This document shows, piece by piece, positions 8,103 through 15,183 of a stretch of 32,970 bases of DNA (position 1 is the stretch's first letter; the number at the start of each line of letters is the position of its first letter). The notes beneath the pieces are model-generated. The model worked only from the letters and a program-made list of their open reading frames with translations. It had not been told where the DNA came from and made no database searches. Origin of the DNA: Alicyclobacillaceae bacterium (GTDB lineage: Bacteria > Bacillota > Bacilli > Kyrpidiales > Kyrpidiaceae); contig JASBVN010000026.1 in the NCBI GenBank assembly GCA_029961045.1, positions 1-32,970 of the forward strand. Reading direction: 5' to 3'. A program made the position numbers and the translations under genes.

Positions 8103-9047
8103 TCACATGTGAAACCGGGGCAGCACCTCTTCGGCCAACTCCTCCATCACCTCGTCCACCGGCCGGCGGCTCCCCTTCAGGCCGATGATCACGTGGTTCA
8201 CTCCGATCCGTCGCAGGTGCTCCAGGTGCTCCACCAGGCCGTGGCGACCGACGCGAATTCCCATCCTGGATTTTTCCAGAGGGGTATCCGGATCTTCCGC
8301 TAAATCGAGGGGGAGGGGCTGGGCGAAGGGCTTGAAAACCCCCGGTTCGCCTTCCGCCGCCCACTCCCGCCACCGGCGGATCAGGCGCTCCAGGAAAAGT
8401 GGATGGCGCGGATAGTACAGCCAACCGTCCCCGTGCCGGGCGATCCATTCAGGAGTCTGACCGCTCTGCCCGGTGATGAGAAGGGGGATGGAACCCAAGA
8501 GGGGCTTGGGAACCAAGTCCGCTCCCCGCAAGCGGCCCAGGGGCGAGTCGATCACCGGGAACTCCTCCTCAAGGGCCCTTTGTAGATAAAAAAAACTCTC
8601 CCGAAAACGCTCCGGAATGTCGTCGATCTCGACGCAGAAGGCAGGAAATTCCACAGGCCGATCCCCTGACGCCACGCCCAGCACCAGGCGGCCGCCGCTC
8701 AGCCGGTCCACGGAAGCTGCCGCCTTGGCCACGTGTAGCGGGTGCCGGAGGGTGATCACGACGCTGGCCGTGCCCAACGTCACCGAGTGCGTGTGGGCGG
8801 CGACGTACCCGAGGTACACCCACACATCATACACTTGGCCCGTGTCGCCAAACTCCGGGTCCCGAAGGGGCACGTCCCGGAACCACAGAGCCCTGAATCC
8901 CAGCTCCTCCGCCCGCCGGATTCGCTCGATTCCCCGTTCCAGGGGCGGCAAGTCCCCCTCGTAGGCTTCAATGGGGAGCATCAGCCCCAGCGTCAGGCGA
9001 TTCTCGGCAAAGATCCGGCGAAATCCCGGGTGCCGGCTCGTATCCAT
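8103..9047 (-). CDS. LLM-class flavin-dependent oxidoreductase (bacterial luciferase-like)
   Basis: The 314-residue protein is a TIM-barrel, FMN- or F420-type oxidoreductase of the luciferase superfamily. The N-terminus (LTLGLMLPIEAYEG) and the segments EELGFRALWFRDVP, SVTLGTASVV, RHPLHVAKAAASVDRLSGGR and LVLGVASGDRPVEF are typical, as is the C-terminal EHLEHLRRIGVNHVIIGLKG. The start is the ATG at 9047, with AGGGGG about 7 bases upstream; an open extension to 9266 lacks protein-like character. The substrate is unknown; the family includes monooxygenases acting on sulfonates, aldehydes and other small compounds. It is monocistronic, with its own terminator, and is separated from the lan operon by that terminator and the AT-rich promoter region. 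I see no proof that it modifies the lanthipeptide. Confidence 0.88.
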   Translation of the reverse strand: MDTSRHPGFRRIFAENRLTLGLMLPIEAYEGDLPPLERGIERIRRAEELGFRALWFRDVPLRDPEFGDTGQVYDVWVYLGYVAAHTHSVTLGTASVVITLRHPLHVAKAAASVDRLSGGRLVLGVASGDRPVEFPAFCVEIDDIPERFRESFFYLQRALEEEFPVIDSPLGRLRGADLVPKPLLGSIPLLITGQSGQTPEWIARHGDGWLYYPRHPLFLERLIRRWREWAAEGEPGVFKPFAQPLPLDLAEDPDTPLEKSRMGIRVGRHGLVEHLEHLRRIGVNHVIIGLKGSRRPVDEVMEELAEEVLPRFHM

Positions 9048-9348
9048 GTTTATTCCCCCTCTTACGGTCAGTCCCAGGCACCGGGCCGGCGTGGATCGGT
9101 ATTCCGTAGCCAGACGCATCAAGCCTCCGGCAGCCGAAAAATCTCTTGTCCAACGGCGCCCCTCCGAGTTCCGGCGTTTTTTACAGTTTTCGTCATCGAT
9201 AGATGTTTTCCTTTTTCTAAGGACAAATGGAACTCCACACGGCCGGGCGGAACGACTTGCCGCCAAAGAAAGGGTCAGCTAGATTGGACGTGAATGTTTC
9301 GGATGGGCGAAAGATGCTCGAATCGCGGAGCAAGGAGGTGTGCATGCC
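9048..9348. other. Intergenic region between divergent genes
   Basis: These 300 bases separate the minus-strand oxidoreductase from the plus-strand DinB-like gene and should hold both promoters. On the minus strand TTGTCC and TCTATC, 17 bases apart near 9195-9225, are a weak candidate in a locally AT-rich patch. I see no small gene with a ribosome site, no repeat array and no RNA gene here. Confidence 0.4.
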
Positions 9349-9798
9349 GTGAAAACAGAGCTGGAAAAGTTACGCCGTACCGTTGAATCGTTTATCCACT
9401 TCATGAACCGCCTTCCAGAAGAGCACCTGGCGCCGGCCGACTGGGGTCCTCGAGAAGTGCTCGTCCACCTTGTTTTCTGGCATGAAACCTACGTGTCGAC
9501 CATCGAGGCGCTTATCGCCGGCCGGACCCCCGATTTGCCGGAAGGCACCTTTGCCGAACTGAATGCTCAGGCCGTCAGGCAAAATGCAGAGGTTCCAATT
9601 GCCCGGTTGCTGGAAAGGTTTCGGAAAGCCCAATCGCGTCTGGAGGAGTTGGCAATCCTGGATCCCAGCAGATCGTGGACGATCCCCGCGAAGGCAGGCT
9701 CCAAAGCCCGCCCTCTCGACGAGCTGATCAAACGGATTGAAGCACACATCCGCAACCATGAAATCAAGTTGCGACGGCAATTCGTCCGTCAAGCATGA
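9349..9798 (+). CDS. DinB-like (ClbS/DfsB type) four-helix protein
   Basis: The 149-residue protein has the layout of the DinB/YfiT superfamily: a helical bundle with WGPREVLVHLVFWHE near residues 32-46 and a late IRNHEIKLRR helix. The histidines in HLVFWHE and the late His could form the metal site common in the superfamily. It lacks other domains and any signal peptide, so it is cytosolic. I choose the GTG at 9349 because AAGGAGG ends 10 bases upstream; the GTG at 9340 is too close. DinB-like proteins often act as thiol-dependent transferases or in stress responses, but the substrate here is unknown. It is separated from the sigma factor gene by about 130 bases that contain a promoter. Confidence 0.7.
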   Translation: MKTELEKLRRTVESFIHFMNRLPEEHLAPADWGPREVLVHLVFWHETYVSTIEALIAGRTPDLPEGTFAELNAQAVRQNAEVPIARLLERFRKAQSRLEELAILDPSRSWTIPAKAGSKARPLDELIKRIEAHIRNHEIKLRRQFVRQA

Positions 9799-9865
9799 GT
9801 GAAACGTTCCCATCCCCGCTCTCTGCCCGCTTTTCAAAAGAAAATTTTTCCGAAACGAAACGCGA

Positions 9866-9894
9866 TGAAACTTCCGGCCCTTAAAACGGGTATA
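9866..9894 (+). promoter_or_regulatory. Probable ECF-type promoter of the sigma factor operon
   Basis: TGAAAC (9866-9871) and GGTATA (9889-9894), 17 bases apart, resemble Bacillus ECF promoters (TGAAAC, 16-17 bases, CGTA). The site lies 35 bases before the sigma factor start, which suggests that the factor transcribes its own gene. The rule is known for ECF factors; its use here is inferred. Confidence 0.6.
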
Positions 9895-9929
9895 GGAAAG
9901 TGGGATCAGGGAGAGGAGGTTTGGTCCCC

Positions 9930-10517
9930 TTGACGATCGACGACGACCGCCGGTTGATCCTCCGCTGCCGGAACGGAGAGGAAGACGGGTACCGGGAACT
10001 GATGATCCGATACGAAAAATATGTCTACACCCTGTGTCTGCGGTTGACCGGGAACCGAGAAGACGCTTTGGATTTGACCCAAGAGACATTCATCCGGGTG
10101 CTGCGCGGCCTGGACGGTTTTCAGATCAACCGGCCGTTTAAGCCGTGGCTGCGCCAGGTGGCCGTGCGCCTCTGTCTGAACCACTTGCGCGATGAAGGAG
10201 CGAACCGGGCGAGAAACGGCCTGTCCCTGCAACACCCCGTCGGAGGGGAACTGACCCTGGCGGACACCCTCGCTTCCGGGACCGATCCCTCCCAAGAGGT
10301 GGAATGGAGAGACCTGAACCGGCACCTGTGGAAGGCGGTCGGGCGGCTTCCGCCGCTGTACCGGCTGGTCGTCACCCTCCGGCACCAAGAAGGGATGAGT
10401 TATGAAGAGATCGCCGCCGCGGCCGGCCTTCCCGTCGGCACCGTCAAGACCTATCTCTTCCGCGCCAGAAATCGGCTCAAGCAAGAATTGGCGGCGATCT
10501 ACGGTTGGGAGGTGTGA
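9930..10517 (+). CDS. ECF RNA polymerase sigma factor
   Basis: The 195-residue protein has the two ECF regions. Region 2 includes ELMIRYEKYVYTLCLRLTGN, the -10 helix EDALDLTQETFIRVLRGLDGF and FKPWLRQVAVRLCLNHLRD. Region 4 has LPPLYRLVVTLRHQEGMSYE and the helix-turn-helix GLPVGTVKTYLFRARNRLKQ. The start is a TTG at 9930, 10 bases after AGGAGG. The next gene begins 3 bases after its stop and encodes a zinc-type anti-sigma factor, so this is a standard sigma/anti-sigma pair. The likely trigger is an extracytoplasmic or redox stress, but the signal cannot be read from the sequence. A candidate self-promoter lies just upstream. Confidence 0.92.
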   Translation: MTIDDDRRLILRCRNGEEDGYRELMIRYEKYVYTLCLRLTGNREDALDLTQETFIRVLRGLDGFQINRPFKPWLRQVAVRLCLNHLRDEGANRARNGLSLQHPVGGELTLADTLASGTDPSQEVEWRDLNRHLWKAVGRLPPLYRLVVTLRHQEGMSYEEIAAAAGLPVGTVKTYLFRARNRLKQELAAIYGWEV

Positions 10518-10520
10518 AGA

Positions 10521-10949
10521 TTGACCTGTGATCCGTTCCAATTGCAAGCTTATCTGGACGGCGAGCTGGCCCCGGCGGAGGAAGAGAAACTCCGTCGTCA
10601 TCTGGCGAAGTGCGTCTCCTGCCGCCGGGAACTGTCCGCACTCCGCCTGTTGTGGCTGGAACTGGACCGGAACGAAGAAGTGGAAGCCGCCCCCGAGCTG
10701 CCCTACCTGCGCCACCGGGTGATCGCCGCCGTGCGGGAAAGAAGACCGGCGAAGCAAAAACAACCCGTTTCGCGCAACTCCGCGCTTCTCTGGTTGAACG
10801 CCCAAACTGTGGCCTGGAGACCGTTGTTGGCGGGCTTCCAGTACATTCCCCTCTTCCACCTGATGTCCCGGCCTGCCCGGCGCTCTCCCGATTCTCCGGC
10901 CGCCCGGCGGGGCCCGCGGGTGATCCGGCTGCGAAGGGGCCGAAAGTAA
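10521..10949 (+). CDS. Zinc-finger anti-sigma factor (zf-HC2/ZAS type)
   Basis: The 142-residue protein begins with a zf-HC2 domain: Cys3, the helix YLDGELAPAEEEKLRRHL, then His27-x3-Cys31-x2-Cys34 (HLAKCVSC). This zinc motif binds and inhibits ECF sigma factors. The rest is basic, with only a weakly hydrophobic stretch (about residues 90-115), so I see no convincing membrane helix and expect a soluble protein. That would fit a cytosolic redox- or metal-sensing anti-sigma factor better than a membrane-bound one. It starts at a TTG with GGGAGG 8 bases upstream, inside the end of the sigma gene, so the two are co-translated. The Arg-rich tail (RRGPRVIRLRRGRK) is unusual. Confidence 0.85.
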   Translation: MTCDPFQLQAYLDGELAPAEEEKLRRHLAKCVSCRRELSALRLLWLELDRNEEVEAAPELPYLRHRVIAAVRERRPAKQKQPVSRNSALLWLNAQTVAWRPLLAGFQYIPLFHLMSRPARRSPDSPAARRGPRVIRLRRGRK

Positions 10950-10992
10950 CCCGGCGCCCCGGATTCCATCCCGCCGAGAGGAGATCTGCGCC

Positions 10993-11805
10993 GTGTCTGT
11001 CTTTGTCTTGCCGATCGAAATTGTAGCCGGGGGACTGTTGGGACTAGGTGCGGCACTTCTGTGCGCGCCCTGGCGCCTTCGGGGCATGATCCACGTGGGG
11101 CCCTCCCTCCGGTGGGACCTGTCCATCCGGGGCGCCTTCGGCCTGGTCCGCGCCCGGGTCGGGAGCGGCAAAGCCGCAAACGGGGAGGACGGCGACCGGG
11201 AAACCGGCGGTGCCGGGGTTCCGGATCGGGGACCGGTGATCGAATTCCGGCTGGCGGGCATTCCCGTGTGGCGCCGGGGGGGAGACCGCGGACGGACAGA
11301 CGGGCGTCCCCGGCGGGGCCGGCGCCGGATCCGGAAAGCGTCCGGATCCGCCCGGGAGGAGAACGGGGCGGGGGGAGCGGGCCGAAAACGGTCGAAAAGG
11401 CGATTCCGGCTCCGGGCTTGGCTCCGCATCCTCGACAGGGAGTGGCGCAGGGAGTGGCTGCGACTGGCCCTGCTGGTCCTCCGGCGCCTCTTCCGGACCG
11501 TACGACTGCGGATGGCCGTTCAAGGTACCTACGCCGCGCCGGATCCCGCCGTCACCGGCTGGCTGGCGGCCGTTGCCTCCGTCCTCGGGACGGCGGGGAA
11601 CGGCACCTTCCTCCTCGACGTAAAGCCGGATTTTACCGCCCAGGCGCCGGATCTGGACATCGCCGTCGAGACCCGGATGGTTCCCCTTGCCGTCCTTGCG
11701 ACGATGCTGCTGCTCCTGGCGGAAAAACCGGTCTGGAAACAGATTGGGGCTTTCATTCGAGCTTGGCTCAAAAGAAAATCGGCCCCGGTCCGGAACACCA
11801 CCTGA
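10993..11805 (+). CDS. ytfI: DUF2953 protein, YtfI-like, paired with the sporulation gene ytfJ
   Basis: The 270-residue protein has an N-terminal hydrophobic segment (VFVLPIEIVAGGLLGLGAALL). A DUF2953 region follows, recognised mainly by QGTYAAPDPAVTGWLAAV and the late LDVKPDFTAQAPDLDIAVETRM, and a C-terminal hydrophobic helix ends in a basic tail. Between residues about 55 and 140 lies a low-complexity Gly/Arg-rich insertion not expected of a compact domain. The start is GTG with AGGAG 9 bases upstream. In Bacillus, ytfI directly precedes ytfJ, as here (24 bases to the ytfJ start), which supports the assignment and a role linked to the spore. The molecular function is unknown. Confidence 0.75.
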   Translation: MSVFVLPIEIVAGGLLGLGAALLCAPWRLRGMIHVGPSLRWDLSIRGAFGLVRARVGSGKAANGEDGDRETGGAGVPDRGPVIEFRLAGIPVWRRGGDRGRTDGRPRRGRRRIRKASGSAREENGAGGAGRKRSKRRFRLRAWLRILDREWRREWLRLALLVLRRLFRTVRLRMAVQGTYAAPDPAVTGWLAAVASVLGTAGNGTFLLDVKPDFTAQAPDLDIAVETRMVPLAVLATMLLLLAEKPVWKQIGAFIRAWLKRKSAPVRNTT

Positions 11806-11829
11806 ACCATTCAAAGGAGGCCTGTGCTC

Positions 11830-12186
11830 ATGTTGAAAGAGGGCATTGAAACGATTGTCTCCCATCTAGAGAATCTGGTGAACACCAAAACGGTCATCGG
11901 CGAACCCATGGAAGTCGGCCATGCGATCATCATCCCGGTGGTATCCGCCTCCTTCGGATTCGGCGCCGGAAGCGGCCAGGGCAGCGAACCGGAGGGCGGC
12001 GGCGGCACCGGCGGGGGCGGAGGAGGAGGGGCGAAAATCACGCCGACCGCCCTGGTGGTCATCCGCGGCGAAGATGTCAAGGTCTTCTCCCTGTCTCAAA
12101 AGGGAGCGCTGGAGAAACTGGCCGATCTTGTCCCGGAAATCGCGTCCAAGATCAGCCAATTTCGTCGCCCGAAACAGGAGAGTTGA
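11830..12186 (+). CDS. ytfJ: Sporulation protein YtfJ (GerW family)
   Basis: The 118-residue protein matches the GerW/YtfJ family throughout: LKEGIETIVSHLENLVNTKT, VIGEPMEVGHAIIIPVVSAS, FGFGAGSGQG, a long Gly-rich linker, then KITPTALVVIRGEDVKVFSL and a C-terminal amphipathic helix. GerW proteins are made in the forespore in Bacillus and are needed for some germination responses. The ATG at 11830 lies 9 bases after AAAGGAGG; the GTG at 11824 is too close to that site. It forms a two-gene unit with ytfI and is followed directly by a terminator. Its presence is good evidence that the host forms endospores. Confidence 0.93.
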   Translation: MLKEGIETIVSHLENLVNTKTVIGEPMEVGHAIIIPVVSASFGFGAGSGQGSEPEGGGGTGGGGGGGAKITPTALVVIRGEDVKVFSLSQKGALEKLADLVPEIASKISQFRRPKQES

Positions 12187-12192
12187 TTTCCA

Positions 12193-12221
12193 CCCCCCGC
12201 GGCTCCGGCCCGGGGGGTTTT
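12193..12221 (+). terminator. Rho-independent terminator after ytfJ
   Basis: CCCCCCG (12193-12199) pairs perfectly with CGGGGGG (12211-12217) across an 11-base loop and is followed by TTTT. It lies 7 bases after the ytfJ stop. Confidence 0.8.
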
Positions 12222-12331
12222 ACACCGCAAAGGCTCCATAGGATCGGACCGCATTTTATGGTACACTGCAAGCAAAGTCTCGGAGGGCCCGCGCGATTGG
12301 CCGCCATCTCCACCGAAAAGGGGGAACCTCT

Positions 12332-12757
12332 ATGTTTTCCAATCCCAGCGAAGACGTCTTGCGGGAAATCTTGCTCAACGCCCGGACGATCGCCGTGGTC
12401 GGCCTTTCGGCCGATCCGGACCGTCCCAGCCACGCGGTCTCCGCCCAAATGCAAAAACGGGGTTATCGCATCATCCCCGTCAATCCCAAGCTTTCCGAAG
12501 TCCTGGGGGAGCGGTCCTATCCTTCCTTGCTGGACATCCCCCACCCCGTCGACATTGTCAATGTCTTTCGCCGGAGCGAGGCTCTTCCCGACGTGGTGCG
12601 CGAGGCCGTGCAAATTTCCGCCCCCGTCATTTGGGCCCAGGAAGGCGTGTACGACGAAGAAGCGGCAGCGATTGCCGCCCGCCACGGCAAGACGATGATC
12701 ATGGACCGGTGCATCGCCGTCGCCCACAGCATCCTCGTCGGAATCCGGCGGACTTGA
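12332..12757 (+). CDS. CoA-binding domain protein (YccU-like)
   Basis: The 141-residue protein is a single Rossmann-type CoA-binding domain. It has the first strand and turn TIAVVGLSADPDRPSH, the second strand GYRIIPVNPKLSEVLGERSY, the segment HPVDIVNVFRRSEALPDVVR and the end APVIWAQEGVYDEEAA with KTMIMDRCIAVAH. It is soluble, with no signal or membrane segment. AAAGGGGG lies 7 bases upstream of the ATG. It stands alone, downstream of the ytfJ terminator, with its own unlabelled promoter; a weak hairpin (12757-12773) follows the stop. Family members bind CoA or related nucleotides, but the physiological role is unknown. Confidence 0.9.
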   Translation: MFSNPSEDVLREILLNARTIAVVGLSADPDRPSHAVSAQMQKRGYRIIPVNPKLSEVLGERSYPSLLDIPHPVDIVNVFRRSEALPDVVREAVQISAPVIWAQEGVYDEEAAAIAARHGKTMIMDRCIAVAHSILVGIRRT

Positions 12758-12845
12758 CGGCTCCTCCCGCCGTTCCATAGTTCATTCGTTCCATTTCAAA
12801 TCACTCGGATGACCCTTTTCGTAGGAAACCCTTTCCTTTATATTT

Positions 12846-12877
12846 CTTGTCGGAGACAAGTCTCATCTCGTCTTGTC
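12846..12877 (+). promoter_or_regulatory. Hsp20 leader with two mutually exclusive hairpins
   Basis: GACAAG (12855-12860) can pair with CTTGTC just upstream (12846-12851, loop GGA) or with a second CTTGTC just downstream (12872-12877, 11-base loop). The second hairpin ends 3 bases before the AAAGGAGG ribosome site of hsp20. This layout could act as an RNA switch, perhaps temperature-sensitive, but that is inference. Confidence 0.4.
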
Positions 12878-12895
12878 CGCAAAGGAGGGGATGGC

Positions 12896-13315
12896 ATGCG
12901 TCACCTGCCGGACTGGTTCCGGAAAGATCGCGACCTGGGCAACCTGTTCGCTTTCCCGTCCTTCCCGTCTTTGCCGGCCTTTTTCGACCGGACATTCGCC
13001 GTGGACGTCAAAGATGCCGGGGAAACCCTGGAGATCGAGGCGGAGATCCCGGGAGTAAACCGGGAACAAATCGAGGTGGAAGTGACCGATTCCGGCGTCA
13101 CCATCGCCGTCAAAGTCGAGGAAGAAACGGAGGAGAAGCGGGAACGGTATTACCGCAAGGAGCGCTCCTACGGGCGGAGCGAACGGTTCATCGCATTTCC
13201 CGTGGAAGTCGATGCCGAGGCGGGAAAAGCGACCTACCGCAACGGCATTTTGCACCTGAGCTTTCCCAAGAAACACCGGGAAGGCGAGCGGAAGAAAAAG
13301 TTGTCCATCGATTAG
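12896..13315 (+). CDS. hsp20: Small heat-shock protein, Hsp20/alpha-crystallin family
   Basis: The 139-residue cytosolic chaperone holds unfolding proteins for refolding. A Phe/Pro-rich N-terminal arm (LFAFPSFPSLPAFF) precedes the alpha-crystallin domain (about residues 35-125): DVKDAGETLEIEAEIPGVNR, EQIEVEVTDSGVTIAV, and the end motif ATYRNGILHLSFPK. The tail KKKLSID contains an LSI sequence that resembles the I-x-I oligomer motif. The ATG at 12896 is 7 bases after AAAGGAGG, and its leader has paired hairpins. An open extension upstream to 12809 does not look coding. Its single-gene layout and leader suggest stress-controlled expression. Confidence 0.95.
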   Translation: MRHLPDWFRKDRDLGNLFAFPSFPSLPAFFDRTFAVDVKDAGETLEIEAEIPGVNREQIEVEVTDSGVTIAVKVEEETEEKRERYYRKERSYGRSERFIAFPVEVDAEAGKATYRNGILHLSFPKKHREGERKKKLSID

Positions 13316-13403
13316 GGCCGGCGAATTCCGGCCCGGGGCCCGCGAGGGCCGGGGGCTCGAGGGCGCGGCCCGGGGATCGGGCTGCGCCCCCGGGCCCATT
13401 TTG
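13315..13403 (+). terminator. Stem-loop cluster and probable terminator between hsp20 and the convergent ABC permease gene
   Basis: GGGCCGG (13315-13321) pairs with CCGGCCC (13328-13334) just at the hsp20 stop. A second 9-bp stem, GGCCCGGGG (13367-13375) with CCCCGGGCC (13388-13396), is followed by CATTTT. Together they probably end hsp20 transcription. The T-run is short, so the efficiency is uncertain. Confidence 0.55.
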
Positions 13404-13417
13404 CATGGCCCCTTCCT

Positions 13418-14329
13418 TTACTCCACGTGATATTTTCTCTGCACCACCCGCCCCGCGAAGGCGGCCAAACCGTACAGCGCGATGGAGAGCAACGCCAGCA
13501 GGGCGACGCCGGTCATCACCAAGTCCATCTGGAACACTTGGCCGCCGTAGAGGATCAGGAACCCCAGGCCGGCCTTCGACGATAAAAACTCGCCCATGAT
13601 CACGCCGACCAGGGTCAGCCCGATGTTCACCTTCATCGCCGCTACGATGTGGGGCACGGACGCCGGCAACACCGCCAGCCGCAACATCTGCCATTTGGTC
13701 GCGCCAAGGGCTTCCATCAGCTTCAATTTGCCCCGTCCGGCCTCGCGAAACCCCGATTCCAGCATCATGACGGTGACCACGATGGAAATGGCCACCGCCA
13801 TGCCGTAGATCGAGAGCCGGTCTCCGAGCCACAGATAAAAAATCGGCCCGAGAGCCACTTTGGGCAAGGCGTTGAGCACCACCAAGTAGGGTTCCAACAC
13901 CTTCGACAAGAAAGAAGACCACCACAGCGCCACAGCGGCCAGCAATCCGGCGCCCATGGAAATCGCAAACCCGATTCCCGTCTCCTTCAACGTCACCCAC
14001 GCGTGAACTCCGAGCCGCCCTTCGCTCGCCAGTTTCCAAAAGGACGAAGCGATGTGGGAGGGCATGCTGGTGAGCATGGGGTCCACCCAGTGCACCCGGG
14101 CCGCCGCTTCCCAGATCGCCAACAGCGCCGCCACCAGAAACCAGCGGGCCAGGCGAATCCGAACCAGCCGCCGGCGCTGCTCGCGCAAAAACCGCTCGTA
14201 CAGGAAACTGCGCGATCCTGCGGGATGCGTCCCGGGCGCCTCCCTTCTCCCCGCCGTACCGTCCACCCCCTCCGGACCGCGGGAAGTAGCGACCGGCCGG
14301 AGCCCCGTGTCCCGTTCAAACCCGGACAT
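13418..14329 (-). CDS. ABC transporter permease, nitrate/sulfonate/taurine (NitT/TauT) family
   Basis: The 303-residue inner-membrane protein has a long soluble N-terminus (about 65 residues) and six hydrophobic segments. A loop, EALGATKWQMLRLAVLPASV, is the EAA-type site that contacts the ATPase. This is the SsuC/TauC/ThiX class. Its ATG at 14329 lies 14 bases inside the end of the ATPase gene, with GGAG-rich sequence just upstream, so it is co-translated. It faces hsp20 tail to tail. The transported compound is unknown; sulfonates, nitrate, bicarbonate and thiamine precursors are all handled by this class. Confidence 0.9.
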   Translation of the reverse strand: MSGFERDTGLRPVATSRGPEGVDGTAGRREAPGTHPAGSRSFLYERFLREQRRRLVRIRLARWFLVAALLAIWEAAARVHWVDPMLTSMPSHIASSFWKLASEGRLGVHAWVTLKETGIGFAISMGAGLLAAVALWWSSFLSKVLEPYLVVLNALPKVALGPIFYLWLGDRLSIYGMAVAISIVVTVMMLESGFREAGRGKLKLMEALGATKWQMLRLAVLPASVPHIVAAMKVNIGLTLVGVIMGEFLSSKAGLGFLILYGGQVFQMDLVMTGVALLALLSIALYGLAAFAGRVVQRKYHVE

Positions 14330-15086
14330 GCTCCCTCAACTCCTCCCAAATCCGGTTGAAGTATTCCTGGAATTCCGGCTGCCGGCGGGCTTCCGTCGGG
14401 ACCGGCCTCCCGGCTGAAAAGACGATGCGGCGATCCGCGGTGACGGTGCCGGGGCGGCGGGACATCACGAGAATCCGGTCGGCCATGGAAATCGCCTCCG
14501 AAAGATCGTGGGTGACCAGGACGACCGTCTTCCCCTGTTCCCGCAAAATCCGCGACACTTCGTCTCCCAGGAAAAGCCGGGTCTGATAATCGAGCGCGGA
14601 AAAGGGTTCATCGAGGAGCAACACATCCGGCTCCAAGACCAACGTGCGGATCAGCGCCACCCGCTGGCGCATGCCTCCCGACAGTTGCCCCGGCGTGTGG
14701 CGAACAAAATTCGAAAGACCGTAACGTTCCAGCAGGTCGAGGGCCCTCCGGCGAGCCCGCCGCAAATCCAGCCTCCTCACCTCTGCGCCGAGGAGCACGT
14801 TCTGCAGGACATCCCGCCACTCGAACAGATGGTCGTGCTGCAACATGTACCCCACGCGCCGGGACGGGCCCCGGAGCGGCTCGCCGAACAGAAGCACTTC
14901 TCCTGCGGTGGGGCGAATCAACCCCGCAATGAGGGACAAAAAGGTGCTTTTCCCGCATCCGCTGGGCCCGACTACGGCGACGAATTCTCCCGCTTCGACG
15001 GAGACATCGACATCCCGCAGGGTCTCCGTCTCCTCTTTCCACGTAAAATACCGGTGGGACACGCGACGGAGTTCGATCTGGGCCAT
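14316..15086 (-). CDS. ABC transporter ATPase, NitT/TauT family
   Basis: The 256-residue cytosolic ATPase powers the importer. It has Walker A GPSGCGKST (40-48), Q-loop Gln in MLQHDHLFEW, signature LSGGMRQR (135-142), Walker B VLLLDEPFSALD (about 155-166) and H-loop VTHDLSEA. The tail (RRQPEFQEYFNRIWEELREH) is the usual end of SsuB/TauB-like subunits. The ATG at 15086 has GGGGAGG 8 bases upstream; the open frame extends further but without protein-like features. It lies 97 bases after the lipoprotein gene and overlaps the permease gene. All nucleotide-binding motifs are intact. Confidence 0.93.
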   Translation of the reverse strand: MAQIELRRVSHRYFTWKEETETLRDVDVSVEAGEFVAVVGPSGCGKSTFLSLIAGLIRPTAGEVLLFGEPLRGPSRRVGYMLQHDHLFEWRDVLQNVLLGAEVRRLDLRRARRRALDLLERYGLSNFVRHTPGQLSGGMRQRVALIRTLVLEPDVLLLDEPFSALDYQTRLFLGDEVSRILREQGKTVVLVTHDLSEAISMADRILVMSRRPGTVTADRRIVFSAGRPVPTEARRQPEFQEYFNRIWEELREHVRV

Positions 15087-15183
15087 CTCCTCCACCTCCC
15101 CGCTGCCGCCGGACCGTCCGGGCTTTTTTCGTTTGCGACACGGCCCCGGGGACGGACGGCCGTGCGGCGGCGAGCACCGAGCA

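Noticed and set aside
9048-9266. N-terminal extension of the luciferase-like gene
   Set aside because: A good ribosome site lies at the ATG at 9047, and family proteins begin there; the extension is Arg-rich and unlike the family.
12757-12773. Terminator after the CoA-binding gene
   Set aside because: The stem is only 5 bp and no T-run follows, so I do not list it as a terminator.
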